From positions 62,001-126,000 of the forward strand of contig CATOST010000025.1 of assembly GCA_951812665.1 (NCBI GenBank): a stretch of 64,000 bases of DNA, read 5' to 3'. Source of the stretch: an uncultured Acidobacteriota bacterium (GTDB taxonomy: Bacteria; Acidobacteriota; UBA6911; RPQK01; JAJDTT01). The position numbers were made by a program, and so were the translations under genes. The notes under the pieces were generated by a model. It had not been told where the DNA came from, searched no databases, and was given only the letters and a program-made list of their open reading frames with translations. Positions 51,932-61,461 of this stretch are shown one piece after another (positions within the stretch are counted from its first letter, which is position 1; every line of letters starts with the position of its first letter).

Positions 51932-52768
51932 TTACCCGGAATCGGAATCCGGCCAGTACGCGGCCATGGTGTTCCCTCCCATGACGGCGGCCAATTCTGC
52001 AGGTTCCAGGTTGGTGTAGAAGCGCTCCTGGAGACCCATAGCGCTGGCGTAGCTACACTTGAGCAGGACGTGGGGGAAGTCGCTTCCCCAGATCAGCCGA
52101 TCCGCGCCGAAGGTCTCATGGAAGGCTCTGAAGAACGGATGGCAGTCCGAGTACGGCCATCCCTGGCGAGAGTGGTAGTAATAGCCGCTCACTTTCACCG
52201 AAACCTGGGGAAACCGGCTGAGCGCCAGCAGGTCCCGGAACGCCGGATCGCCGGTTCCGGCGGTCACATCGGGATAGGCCATGTGATCGATGAGGAGGGG
52301 AACCTGGGAAAACCGCTCCGCCAGGGCCGCCAGGGCCGGAACGTGCTCCATCCTCATGAGCAGGTTGACCGCAATTCCCAGTTCCTGGGCCGCTTCCCAG
52401 ACCGGATACGAAGCGGGACGGCCGAAGGTCACCTCCTCGCCGGGAACGCTGGGACGGATTCTCAATCCCCGGCAACCCCGTTCCCGGACCCAGTAGCGGA
52501 GGCGCCGGTCCGCGCCATCCCGGCGCGGGTCCACGTAGCACACGGCCGCCAAGCGGTCCGGATCATGGGCGGCGCAATCGGCGACATAGGAGTTATCCTC
52601 GCCCGGGTAGAGGGGCTGCACCACGACGGCCCGGTCCACACCGTGCTCGTCCATATACTGTTTCAGTAGTTCTACCGGGACGTCCGACGTGGGACTGACG
52701 ATGGTGGCGCCGGGATTGGGATGATCGGGAGTCGAACGCCAGACGTGAAGATGCGCGTCTACAATCAC
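51932..52768 (-). CDS. Amidohydrolase (PF04909-type)
   Basis: This protein has about 278 residues from GTG 52768 (AGGAACGA upstream). Metal-binding VIVDAHLHVWRSTPDH sits at the very N-terminus, as in the amidohydrolase_2 family of lactonases and decarboxylases. LLIDHMAYPDVTAGTGD carries a further metal His and LIWGSDFPHVLLKC the catalytic Asp. Typical roles are sugar-lactone (fuconolactone-like) hydrolysis or decarboxylation of aromatic acids. Lies 43 bp after the sialidase-like gene on the same strand, so a joint glycan-degradation role is plausible. Confidence 0.85.
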   Translation of the reverse strand: MIVDAHLHVWRSTPDHPNPGATIVSPTSDVPVELLKQYMDEHGVDRAVVVQPLYPGEDNSYVADCAAHDPDRLAAVCYVDPRRDGADRRLRYWVRERGCRGLRIRPSVPGEEVTFGRPASYPVWEAAQELGIAVNLLMRMEHVPALAALAERFSQVPLLIDHMAYPDVTAGTGDPAFRDLLALSRFPQVSVKVSGYYYHSRQGWPYSDCHPFFRAFHETFGADRLIWGSDFPHVLLKCSYASAMGLQERFYTNLEPAELAAVMGGNTMAAYWPDSDSG

Positions 52769-52811
52769 TCTTCGTTCCTGCGGCCCGTATGGAATGAGAG
52801 CATGGCCTGCT

Positions 52812-54095
52812 TCATTCCCCGCCCGTCTTCTCAAGAGTCCAAAAAACTCCCGCGACGACCCCTTTAAGGGGGTCCGGGACCGACTCGATGTGGGCGTAGT
52901 GGTAGACGGCCGTCATGAAGCGTCCCGGAGAAATCTCGACGGTCGGGGAGGTAAATCCCGCCACGGGAGCCAGCAGGAACCTCTTGGACCGGTTCATGAG
53001 CGGAGTTCCGGAGCGGGTGCCGTCGACCCAGGTCTGTCCGCCGTCCAGGCTGATCCGCGCCGCCCTGCGCGTATTTCCACTATGTCCCCAGGCGTGGGTC
53101 ACTACCACGACGTTGCTGGGCGTCCAATCGACCGTACCCCGGTGACCGTACCAATCGGTCATTCCGCCGGGCGCCAACTGAAACATCCGGCCCCCGTCCT
53201 TCGACTCGAAGAGCGCCCCCTGCTTGTAGTAGTGCATGGGGTTCCCCGTCTCCATCATCATCTTGGCGCCGTCCTCCTCGGGCCGGCCCAGACGCTGGAT
53301 CCGGGTCATGACCAGAATGTGGTTCGGGTCGTCGGGACCGATGGCCAGCGTCGACTCGTGAGCGTTCAGGTCGGTGTAGACACGGGCGGGTTCCCCCCAG
53401 GTGACTCCGCCGTCGGTGGAGCGCAAGACCACGTCCCCGAAATAGTCCTCCGGCGTCCCTCCGTACATGTAGTTGGGGGGACTCACCGGATCGGTGGGTG
53501 GATGTTTCTTCTTGTACTCTTCACTGGAAACAACGGTGGTGTTGAAGAGAAGGGTACCGTCCGGCTGCTCGATGACGGCACGATTTCCATCCTCATGGAA
53601 TTTGATGTTGGGCGTCCCTGCCCCGAACTTGGTGAAGTCGGTCTCCGACGAGGTCCAGGTCTTGCCGCCGTCGTCCGAGTAGGAGACAAACAGATCCTGG
53701 CCGTAGAGGCGCAGATCCTTCTGGTTGGGCGGATGGTCTCCGCTGGTCTGGTGGATCAGAAAGATCCTGCCCTTCCGGCTCACCCCCATTCCCTGCACCA
53801 CCTGGTGGGGCCGGCCGAGATCCGCCGGGGAGGAGGTCCAGGTCTCGCCATTGTCGGCGCTTGAGTACAGGGCGGGCGGATCGGTTTGGAGCGCCAGATG
53901 GATGTTCCCGTCCGGATGCCGCGCCATGGCCATCATGGCCCGGTTGGAGGCGCCCGCCGGGACGATGTTCACCAGCCGTTCGATCTTCACCGTCACCCGG
54001 TGATCCATCTCATCTTTCTCTGTTTTCTGCGGTCCTTGCTGGCAGGCAGGAGAGATCAGAAAAATCAACGTTAGCCAGATTGGGATTCGATTCAT
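52812..54095 (-). CDS. Asp-box sialidase-like lipoprotein
   Basis: This protein has about 427 residues from ATG 54095 (GGGAGAA upstream). Lipobox FLISPACQQG (Cys18). Four Asp boxes (SADNGETW, SDDGGKTW, STDGGVTW, SLDGGQTW) mark a six-bladed sialidase-fold propeller. Family members are exo-sialidases or related glycan hydrolases or binders. No Arg triad could be assigned by eye. Outer-membrane or periplasmic attachment is expected. First gene of a two-gene unit with the amidohydrolase. It is intact, unlike the frameshifted homologue at 25003. Confidence 0.8.
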   Translation of the reverse strand: MNRIPIWLTLIFLISPACQQGPQKTEKDEMDHRVTVKIERLVNIVPAGASNRAMMAMARHPDGNIHLALQTDPPALYSSADNGETWTSSPADLGRPHQVVQGMGVSRKGRIFLIHQTSGDHPPNQKDLRLYGQDLFVSYSDDGGKTWTSSETDFTKFGAGTPNIKFHEDGNRAVIEQPDGTLLFNTTVVSSEEYKKKHPPTDPVSPPNYMYGGTPEDYFGDVVLRSTDGGVTWGEPARVYTDLNAHESTLAIGPDDPNHILVMTRIQRLGRPEEDGAKMMMETGNPMHYYKQGALFESKDGGRMFQLAPGGMTDWYGHRGTVDWTPSNVVVVTHAWGHSGNTRRAARISLDGGQTWVDGTRSGTPLMNRSKRFLLAPVAGFTSPTVEISPGRFMTAVYHYAHIESVPDPLKGVVAGVFWTLEKTGGE

Positions 54096-54282
54096 GATAT
54101 TTCGTTCTCCCGGAGCGGACTTGGTGGAAACGGCGACGGAGGATACCCGAACTGAACGACTTCCATACCGTCGAGAGGAACCAGTAGCGTAAAATGTTGG
54201 TCCATTGTCAACGCGGCCAATGGTTGCCGTCAAGGTGCGCGCCTTTCTATATCCACCAAACAGACGGCGTCCCACCCATATT

Positions 54283-54999
54283 TCACTTCCCGGCGACGAA
54301 GAGCACCCGTCTTGCTTCTTCGATCCCTCGATTGCGGTCGAGGGAAAAACAGGAGACATCCGTAAAGCCGCTTCGTTCGAGCGCCTGCACAACCGTGGAA
54401 ACGGGATACCAGGTCTGTACCAGATGAACAACGTCGGGACGAACCCGATGCGGAGAAGTTATCGTCGCCCGGAACTCCGCCAGCCGAGTGTCCTCGCAAT
54501 AGGAAGTCGATGCCACCGTGGTCGAACTCGGATCGGGGACAGTCCAAGTGCCCGACCAGGAGGTCCGGTATTGAACTTCAGTATTGAGATCGAAGGCAAA
54601 TACGCCTCTTGGAGCAAGGCAACTTGAAACGTTGAGGAGCGCCGACTCGAGGTCGTCCAACGTCAGCAGATGATTGAGACTATCGTAAACCGAGAAGGCG
54701 GCACCAAACTTTCGAGACAGGCAAAATGATCGGATATCCGCACAGATGAACCCACAACCGGGAGCATTCACGGCCGCATGGCGGAGCATTTCGAAAGAGG
54801 CGTCGACGCCAACAACCCGAAAGCCCCCTGCGCTCAGCTTCCGGGCAAACTGTCCGGTGCCGCAGCAGGCATCGAGGATCATGCTGCCGGGATCGCGCTT
54901 GTGCAATACAAGGCGCTCCAATTGCGGGAACCAGCCAAGGGAGTCCTCACCCCAGTGCCTGTTGTAGACGGCGGCGAATTTGTCGTACTTGGAAAGCAT
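54283..54999 (-). CDS. Class I SAM-dependent methyltransferase
   Basis: This protein has about 238 residues from ATG 54999. MLSKYDKFAAVYNRHWGED is followed by motif I ILDACCGTGQFARKLSAGGF, the acidic VVGVDASFEMLRHA, and FICADIRSFCL and AFSVYDSLNHLLTLDDL, with a C-terminal substrate domain. A small-molecule methyltransferase fold; the substrate is unknown. Lower GC than the genes on its left, so it may belong to the accessory tract extending to 59.5 kb. Confidence 0.8.
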   Translation of the reverse strand: MLSKYDKFAAVYNRHWGEDSLGWFPQLERLVLHKRDPGSMILDACCGTGQFARKLSAGGFRVVGVDASFEMLRHAAVNAPGCGFICADIRSFCLSRKFGAAFSVYDSLNHLLTLDDLESALLNVSSCLAPRGVFAFDLNTEVQYRTSWSGTWTVPDPSSTTVASTSYCEDTRLAEFRATITSPHRVRPDVVHLVQTWYPVSTVVQALERSGFTDVSCFSLDRNRGIEEARRVLFVAGK

Positions 55000-55143
55000 G
55001 GCCTTTACGGGTCTTGGAGTTCCGTGGAACCGGCAGCAACCCCGGCCCTTATTTCCCACCGGAGAATGCCACGATCATACTGGATGATGTCTTCAGTGTT
55101 CGCTCGCGAAAGCAAGCACGAAAAGGGCTGGGCGAGGGAGTTA

Positions 55144-55179
55144 GGATTCGAACCCACGTGCCCGGCTCATCACCGGACA
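55144..55179 (-). repeat. 36-bp copy of part of tRNA-Ser(CGA)
   Basis: This stretch is identical to 59473-59508 over 36 bases (from GGATTCGAACCCACG to CTCATCACCGGACA), in the same orientation. It corresponds to most of the T-arm, the variable arm and the start of the anticodon stem. Similarity continues weakly (CCGA) toward the anticodon but not into the acceptor stem, so this is not a working tRNA. It lies on the 3' side of the intact tRNA, 4.3 kb away, and eight bases from the stop of the DUF1501 gene. Best read as an attachment-site-like duplication. Confidence 0.75.
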
Positions 55180-55186
55180 GCCCGAC

Positions 55187-56488
55187 TTATTCGAAGAACG
55201 CGAAGTCCTCGGTGTTGTGCAAGGGGAATCTCTGAGCTCCCAACGTGTCCTCGATTCCAAAATATCGGCGCAACGCTTTGTGAACATGTTTCGGGTAGAT
55301 GATGGTTCCGTTGGCGTCGTCGCGCTCTAGTGTGGCCGGGTGGACCTTGTGAGCAAAGTGCAGGGCGTCGGTTTCGCCGATCACCCGGTTGGTCCAGGTC
55401 TGATTCTTTTCCATCACGATGAAGCTGCCGATGGGCCAGTGATCCTTCCCTTTATCCACGTTGTAGTGGTTGGTGCGGCCGAAATCCGACCCCATCACCA
55501 CGACCAGCCGGTCGGCGATTTCATGCCTCTCTGCGAAATCCCACAGAAAGTCCACGGAATCCGTTAAGTTTCCCAACCGCTCGGTGTGCTCCAAGTCGTG
55601 ATTGAAGTGGGTGTCGAAACCACCCAGGAGCAGATCGGCACTCACTGCAACCTTCGCCTTGAACGCAAGGATCGTAAGCAGCGCTTGACGGCGCAACCTG
55701 TTGTTGTCGTCGTCGAATCGGCCTTGGAACCCTTCCAGTTGCTCCAATTCATCGCCCTGTGGAATGAGGGAAGCATAGGCTTGCAATCCCTCGGTCGCTT
55801 TCGGTGAGAGCGCCGTTGCATAAAGCTCGCGGTTGCGGGCTGCTCTGGGCAAGAGATGGGGAGTCCCGGCCAAGCGAGCAATATTCGCTGTCCGGAAAGT
55901 CTTGAACCGTTCCCAGTCCGCGGAGTGGAGATACCGGAGCGAATTGCCCCAGTAGTAGAGGTGCGGGTTCGCAATATTACGAACCCGTTCCGGATTATCC
56001 ATGCGGGTGAACGTCGTCAAACCGGCCGGCTCGGAATACCCCCCGAAACTGAGGTAGGCAAGCGACAACTCCGGTCCATTGTGGGCCGCGAGCAACGCGG
56101 TCATGCTGGGATACCCTTCGGCCACCCGGCCACTCCAGTTGTGAACGACCCCCGCAGTGTGGGAATTCGTCTGTGCGTCGACGCCGTTGATGACCAGCAT
56201 CCGGTCGTAGTACTTTTCGAAAAACGCCGTGTTGTTGGCGAAGTCCGCGTAGAAGAGATTGCCCGCCTGCCGAGTCTCACCCTTCTCGGCCCAGTGGTTG
56301 ATGACCTTCTCGCCGGGCGTATTCATCTTCGGATCGCAGAAACTCGTCGGGTCCCAACCCCCTTTCGCCTGCACGAAGATGAACAGCTTGCCGTCGTAGT
56401 CGGCCGCGTTCGCCAGCGGCAGGTGAAATCCCGACACTGCGCCGACGGCGGGGGCCAACAGTCTCCTGACAAAGGTCCTCCGTTTCAC
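55187..56488 (-). CDS. DUF1501 protein in tRNA-bounded cassette
   Basis: This 433-aa protein has a Tat-like signal (MKRRTFVRRLLAPAVGAVSG), KLFIFVQAKGGWDPTSFCDP, TNSHTAGVVHNWSGRVAEGY, LVVVMGSDFGRTNHYNVDKG and a C-terminal ending DFAFFE. The SDFGRT block is the conserved DUF1501 metal-site segment, but the overall sequence is far from the two PSD1-linked copies. It belongs to the type found with DUF1592/1588 cytochromes in Proteobacteria. The partner gene lies 88 bp upstream on the same strand. Its stop codon falls at the edge of the tRNA-derived repeat. Confidence 0.8.
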   Translation of the reverse strand: MKRRTFVRRLLAPAVGAVSGFHLPLANAADYDGKLFIFVQAKGGWDPTSFCDPKMNTPGEKVINHWAEKGETRQAGNLFYADFANNTAFFEKYYDRMLVINGVDAQTNSHTAGVVHNWSGRVAEGYPSMTALLAAHNGPELSLAYLSFGGYSEPAGLTTFTRMDNPERVRNIANPHLYYWGNSLRYLHSADWERFKTFRTANIARLAGTPHLLPRAARNRELYATALSPKATEGLQAYASLIPQGDELEQLEGFQGRFDDDNNRLRRQALLTILAFKAKVAVSADLLLGGFDTHFNHDLEHTERLGNLTDSVDFLWDFAERHEIADRLVVVMGSDFGRTNHYNVDKGKDHWPIGSFIVMEKNQTWTNRVIGETDALHFAHKVHPATLERDDANGTIIYPKHVHKALRRYFGIEDTLGAQRFPLHNTEDFAFFE

Positions 56489-56576
56489 TTCAGCCTCCTG
56501 GGAGCCTGCGCGGCAGAAAATAATCTACTGCGAAAGCGCCACTTTCACGCTACGATCATTTCTACCGCGCAGACTC

Positions 56577-59360
56577 CTAGAAAAAGACGTACCGGTAATC
56601 CGTCAACAAATAGGCGAGCACGACGACCCATGTCTGGACGACAGGATCTTCGCGTCCTTGGCGCCTCCAGTCAGCGCCGTCCAATATTTCGCGCGCGCGT
56701 TCGAAATCGTATTCCAAGTCTCCGTCCTCGTTAGTTTGCAGAACATCGTCAGCGATTCTTTCGAAGTAAAAATCATCTTGAATATCACAGAGGATTAATT
56801 CCCTCCGCCATTCCTTTGTGTTGCGTTTGTGCTCCCACGTCTCCTCAAACAGCTGAAACGCGGCCTCCACATCAGGGGAATCGACCGATACCGTCGCTCC
56901 GAAGAGTTTCTCGTGCAACTCGACCAGCTTTTCACGAATTTTTCTGGCGCCGCGCTTTGAAATCGGCGACACATTCTGGTCGATCCCGCCGAATAGACGC
57001 CGATTCTCATCCGGCAGGAGCAAGAACTCGCGTTGAACAATGGGACAACTGGATTCGAGGGCATGGCTCTGGGCGACCGCCGCCATCGTCGCCGTCATGT
57101 CGTCCGCCCGTTCCGTGATCGCCCCCGAGTCGATCCCGCCGTAAAGCAGACGGTAGTCTTCGGGATCGGTCAACCAATTGACAGAGTTGCCATACTCGAG
57201 GTTCCACCGTCTTGTGGACTTCCGGCCCCAACTGTATCCGGTGATGGCTTGAGTCTTCCACGCCAACTCTTCCGGCGTAAGCAGCCGCTCGACGCCGGCG
57301 TTTTGCAATGCCACCGTCCGCACCGGATCGTCGTCGGAAACCGATTCCGCGCGAAACCAGGGCGAAAGGACGATCTCCACGAGAAGATCTTTCAGATTGT
57401 AGTGGTCCCCACCCTCGAAACCCGTCCGGAACGCTTCGGCGAGCCGCTCCACCTCGGCGGTTTGGGCATTGGAGGCGAGCAGCATCCCTTCGAACCCGCT
57501 GTCGTTTTCGTCCTCCGGTGGCGCCGCAACTTCAACACCCATAATTGCCGGCCACCAGAATTTCACCGTCGCTTCGGCGAACCGGTCGTCAGCCACGATC
57601 TGCTCGGCCAGCCACTGCACGCTGTTTTCCGCGTCCGGTGCGATCAGTCCGTTGAAGCCGGGCTCACGCATGTCGCGATACCAACTATCGCCGTGCCGAT
57701 AGGGTGTGTAACCACGATCCGGTGGGTACTTGTAGAAATCGTCCAGCGAGTCCAGACCTCCCCTTTGGTCTCGGTATTCCCCCTCTTCCCCGTAGTTCTG
57801 ATACGCGCCGGCAACCGGATCCATGACGCTATGGCACACCGTACATGCGGAATTGTTCATCGTGGGATTGTTGGTATCGGCGAGAGCGACGGGATCCGTC
57901 GTTCGCGACGCCGACTTCTCGATATCCAGGCCCAGAAAGTGGTAGTACGTCCAACGCGAACGGGCGCGGTTGCGGTTCGTAGGGGTCGTGGGATAGCGCA
58001 GCAGGAACCCCGTGGTGTTGAGAATCCCTGCGTGAGGATAGTCGGTACTCAGGTTCCCGGGATCGAGAACTCGGACTCCGATTTCCGGGACGGATTCCGT
58101 AACCTTCGAATCATCGTCCCGGTAATAGCTGACGATCTCCGATGGCTCAAATTCGAGCCGGTTTTCCACATCCTTGAATTTCGTCGACGCGCCGTACGCC
58201 TCCGACGCCATCGGATTCGCCATGATGTAATCGGCAGTCAGAACCTCCGTGTAGGGACGATCATTCTCCACCACATATGCGATCAACTCGAGCGGGGCGC
58301 GCGCGAATCCGAATTGGACTGACGACCACCACCGATCAAACTCTGGATCGTGCCACCGATACTCGTATCCTCTTTCGTGCGCCAACGTGCCTTTCGCAGC
58401 ATGCAGATTCACGAAATTGACGAATCGACTCGCGAGGTAGTGAATCACGGTCTCGCCCAAGAGCTGATCCGTAAGCAACCGGTCGTTGCTCGCCCGAATC
58501 AGGAATTCGTGAAATCCCGGCCCCGTCATCAGATTCCGGATTGCCGTCCGCAGATCCTCCTCGGTGCCGTTCTCAACGGCCTCGCGTTCCTCCCGGGTCG
58601 GGATGTTTCCGCCGAAGATCAATGCGGCCTGCCACAACGTCTTCCCCGGCGACGCCATCGTGACGGTGTCGAACAATGTTTCCGGGGACAGACCGGGGCC
58701 GGAATCGTCACCGTAGCCCAGCAGGCCAAGGAAGGTTTCCATGTTGGCGAAGTCGTCCGATCCGGCCGGCACCTGAGTCCCACCGCCGTGGCCCACCCCT
58801 TGGATCTTGTTCAGGACCAGACTGCCGCCGTCCTCGACGTCGGCCAGGAAATTCTCGAAGACCGCCAAGTTGAGGGTCCCATGGTCGGCGTTCGAAGACG
58901 GGTTGAGAATCAGACGTGTGTGTCCGGACACTCCACCCTCCACATGGCAGTTGACGCACTTCGCCTGCACGATGGGCCCGGAAATGTGGTTCAGAAAAAA
59001 GTCCAGGGCCGATTCCGAATCCGACTCTGTTTCATCTGCTGTAGTGGAATACGTCCTGGCGTCGGACTTCAAGTAGGCCCCGCGCATGTCCAGCGCGATC
59101 GGCGGCCCCGGTCGGCCATCGCTCAGGACAGGGCACATGGTGTCCACGTCCGGCCGAGACGGCGTGGACGCGTACATCGTGTTTTCCATGCGTTGGTGAG
59201 CTCGGGCGCGTTGGAGTTCGTACGCCCATGCGGATCGAGTCGGGTCAGTCCTGGGAGCGGCTGAGGCATTCTCCAGGATCAGATATGGAGCAGGACAAAT
59301 GGCGACGGCCACCACGGTGAGCAATCGTAACGCGTACCTCTTGAGGGTAACGAAAGACAC
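56577..59360 (-). CDS. Di-haem DUF1592/DUF1588-type exported protein
   Basis: This 927-aa protein has a signal peptide (LLTVVAVAICPAPYLILENA) and two cytochrome-type sites, CVNCH (135-139) and CTVCH (506-510). DUF1592/1588-like blocks surround the second site (AGILNTTGFLLRYPTTPTNR; WTYYHFLGLDIEKS; MDPVAGAYQNYGEEGEYRD). The C-terminus ends WVVVLAYLLTDYRYVFF. It lacks DUF1549/DUF1553, so it is a different architecture from the PSD1 proteins. Presumed partner of the DUF1501 gene downstream. The coding DNA is by eye less GC-rich than the PSD1 genes, consistent with acquisition. Only 98 bp separate its start from the tRNA-Ser 3' end. Confidence 0.8.
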   Translation of the reverse strand: MSFVTLKRYALRLLTVVAVAICPAPYLILENASAAPRTDPTRSAWAYELQRARAHQRMENTMYASTPSRPDVDTMCPVLSDGRPGPPIALDMRGAYLKSDARTYSTTADETESDSESALDFFLNHISGPIVQAKCVNCHVEGGVSGHTRLILNPSSNADHGTLNLAVFENFLADVEDGGSLVLNKIQGVGHGGGTQVPAGSDDFANMETFLGLLGYGDDSGPGLSPETLFDTVTMASPGKTLWQAALIFGGNIPTREEREAVENGTEEDLRTAIRNLMTGPGFHEFLIRASNDRLLTDQLLGETVIHYLASRFVNFVNLHAAKGTLAHERGYEYRWHDPEFDRWWSSVQFGFARAPLELIAYVVENDRPYTEVLTADYIMANPMASEAYGASTKFKDVENRLEFEPSEIVSYYRDDDSKVTESVPEIGVRVLDPGNLSTDYPHAGILNTTGFLLRYPTTPTNRNRARSRWTYYHFLGLDIEKSASRTTDPVALADTNNPTMNNSACTVCHSVMDPVAGAYQNYGEEGEYRDQRGGLDSLDDFYKYPPDRGYTPYRHGDSWYRDMREPGFNGLIAPDAENSVQWLAEQIVADDRFAEATVKFWWPAIMGVEVAAPPEDENDSGFEGMLLASNAQTAEVERLAEAFRTGFEGGDHYNLKDLLVEIVLSPWFRAESVSDDDPVRTVALQNAGVERLLTPEELAWKTQAITGYSWGRKSTRRWNLEYGNSVNWLTDPEDYRLLYGGIDSGAITERADDMTATMAAVAQSHALESSCPIVQREFLLLPDENRRLFGGIDQNVSPISKRGARKIREKLVELHEKLFGATVSVDSPDVEAAFQLFEETWEHKRNTKEWRRELILCDIQDDFYFERIADDVLQTNEDGDLEYDFERAREILDGADWRRQGREDPVVQTWVVVLAYLLTDYRYVFF

Positions 59361-59458
59361 AGCTTATGCGACCCCAACCATTCTTCGATTTGCCTCATGC
59401 TGTCAGGGAGTCCATTGACCGTCAAGTAATTCAATGTCAACAAGTTGACAAATAGGTG

Positions 59459-59554
59459 TGGCGGAGGAGGTGGGATTCGAACCCACGTGCCCGGCTCATC
59501 ACCGGACAACCCGATTTCGAGTCGGGCCCGGTACGTCCACTTCGGTACTCCTCC
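59459..59554 (-). tRNA. tRNA-Ser(CGA)
   Basis: A class II tRNA on the minus strand. Acceptor GGAGGAG pairs with CTCCTCC, anticodon stem CCCGA/TCGGG has loop CTCGAAA (CGA), and a long variable arm contains TCCGGTGATGAGCCGGG. T-arm GTGGGTTCGAATCCCAC; CCA encoded at 59459-59461. Its 3' half is duplicated at 55144-55179. Confidence 0.95.
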
Positions 59555-59750
59555 ACCGCTCATTAGAGCCAATCTGCCGGTTCCAAGTCAAGGAACGGAG
59601 CCCGCTCCGGGCACCCGTCCAACTCGCTCCCGTCACGGTTTGGGAGTGGTATAGTATGGAGCTTCGAGAGTTCCTCGACGACCGGGTCGGCCCGGATTCC
59701 GGCATTCGAAACGGGACTCCGGCCTCCTCTCCGAGACGGCGGGTTCATTC

Positions 59751-61397
59751 ATGAGCTACGTGGTTCTGGCACGGAAATGGCGCCCTCAGACCTTCGACGA
59801 GGTCGCGGGACAGGAGACGGTCACCCGGGCGCTCAGGAACGCCATCCGCAGCGGCCGCATCGCCCATGCCTTCCTCTTTTCGGGCGTGCGGGGAGTGGGA
59901 AAGACCACCACGGCGCGGATCCTGGCCAAGGCCCTCAACTGCGAGCAGGGACCGACCGAGGAGCCTTGCTCCAAATGCGTCCCCTGCACCGAAATCGCCG
60001 CAGCCAACAGCCTGGACGTTCTGGAGATCGACGCCGCCTCCAATACCGGCGTGGACAACATTCGGGAACTGCGCGAAAGCGCCCGCTACACACCTGCCCG
60101 GGACCGATTCAAGATCTACATCATCGATGAGGTCCACATGCTCTCCAACGCGGCCTTCAACGCCTTGCTCAAGACCCTGGAGGAGCCGCCGCCTCACGTG
60201 AAGTTCGTCCTGGCCACGACGGAGCATGCGAAGATCCCCGTCACCATCACCTCCCGCTGCCAGCAATACGATCTCAAACCCATCCCCTTCGCCCTGATCC
60301 TGGAGCATCTGAAACGGATCTGTGGCAGCGAGGAGATCGAGATCAGCGACTACGGACTGAGGGCCGTCTCCTCGGCCGCCAAGGGCAGCATGCGCGACGG
60401 TCAGTCGATTCTGGAGCAGATCATCTCCCTTTCCGGGAAGCAGGTATCCGACGAGGACGTCCGCGTGCTGCTGGGAGTGGTGGACGAGAAACTCGTGGCC
60501 GGGCTGGTGGACTCCATTCAAGACCGGGACGCTCCGGCCCTGCTGCAGCGGATGCAGGATGCCGTCGAGTCCGGGGTCGACCCGCGGAAATTGGCGGACC
60601 GGATGTTGGCCCACGTCCGAAACCTCATGGTCTTTCAGGTCAGCGGTTGGGAAGAACGATTGCTCCAGCTCCCCGACAGCCAGCAGGAGGTGGTGACTCG
60701 GCAGGCAGGGGCTTTTTCGACTCCTGACCTGATCCGGTTCTTCGACCTTCTGACCCGCTGTGAAGGAGAGATGCGGTGGCACCCCAATCCGGGCCTCCAC
60801 CTGGAAATGGCCTTCATGAAGCTCATCGAGCTGGCCGGACTCCCCCGCCTGGAGAGCGTCCTGGAGCAACTCGAATCGGGACGGCTCCAAGCGGGCGCTC
60901 GGAACCCCGAAAAACCTCCGGAGAACCAGGACCTGTTTGCGAGCCGTTCCACTTCCCCCAGATCCAAGGGCACGGTGAAACCTCCGCCGGCGCCCGCCCG
61001 GCCCGTCTCCTCAGCCACACCCGAACCGGCCCGGTCCGAACCTGAACAACACCCGCAGGGATTCCGGGAACGGCTCCTGACCGCGGTCCAGGACAGGGCG
61101 CCGGGACTTCACTCAACTTTGCTGCTCTCCACCGAAAGCCAAGTTCAGGACGGAAATCTGATCGTCGTCTTCCCCGCCTCCGAGCGGCTCATTGCCAGCG
61201 TCGTGCAGAACAACGCACAGCTCCTGGGCGAGATCTCGGAACAACTGACAGGATCCCCCTGTAAGCTTCAGATCCGGTTGGAGGGGGCGAAGTCCGCAGG
61301 GAAGGACAAGGAGGAAGACGATCCCATGGAGAACCCCAAGGTCAAGGCCTTTCTGAAGCGGTTTCCGGGCAAGGTGATCGTGGAACGCAACCCGTAG
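59751..61397 (+). CDS. dnaX: DNA polymerase III subunit gamma/tau
   Basis: This 548-aa clamp-loader ATPase opens MSYVVLARKWRPQTFDEVAG. It has Walker A GVRGVGKT (45-52), a zinc module with Cys64, 73, 76 and 79, Walker B IYIIDEVHMLSN and sensor/Arg finger TITSRCQQY. A domain III region and a Pro-rich linker (about 400-440) lead to a C-terminal tau-like domain. I found no A AAA AAG slippery site, so a programmed gamma form is not indicated. First gene of the conserved dnaX-ybaB-recR cluster. ATG 59751 lacks a strong ribosome site, but the N-terminus matches the family. Confidence 0.95.
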   Translation: MSYVVLARKWRPQTFDEVAGQETVTRALRNAIRSGRIAHAFLFSGVRGVGKTTTARILAKALNCEQGPTEEPCSKCVPCTEIAAANSLDVLEIDAASNTGVDNIRELRESARYTPARDRFKIYIIDEVHMLSNAAFNALLKTLEEPPPHVKFVLATTEHAKIPVTITSRCQQYDLKPIPFALILEHLKRICGSEEIEISDYGLRAVSSAAKGSMRDGQSILEQIISLSGKQVSDEDVRVLLGVVDEKLVAGLVDSIQDRDAPALLQRMQDAVESGVDPRKLADRMLAHVRNLMVFQVSGWEERLLQLPDSQQEVVTRQAGAFSTPDLIRFFDLLTRCEGEMRWHPNPGLHLEMAFMKLIELAGLPRLESVLEQLESGRLQAGARNPEKPPENQDLFASRSTSPRSKGTVKPPPAPARPVSSATPEPARSEPEQHPQGFRERLLTAVQDRAPGLHSTLLLSTESQVQDGNLIVVFPASERLIASVVQNNAQLLGEISEQLTGSPCKLQIRLEGAKSAGKDKEEDDPMENPKVKAFLKRFPGKVIVERNP

Positions 61398-61461
61398 GAT
61401 CCCGTATGGAATGCGCCAACCCAATTTCACGGCGCTTCGATTCACACGCACACAGGAGTGA

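Noticed and set aside
55128..55200. Second complete tRNA-Ser gene
   Set aside because: Only T-arm, variable arm and part of the anticodon stem match; the acceptor stem, D-arm and anticodon are absent.
59745..60890. 381-codon minus-strand frame opposite dnaX
   Set aside because: dnaX is unequivocal; the frame is its shadow.
60700..61397. Programmed frameshift site in dnaX
   Set aside because: No A AAA AAG-type slippery heptamer or downstream hairpin seen in the tau-specific region.
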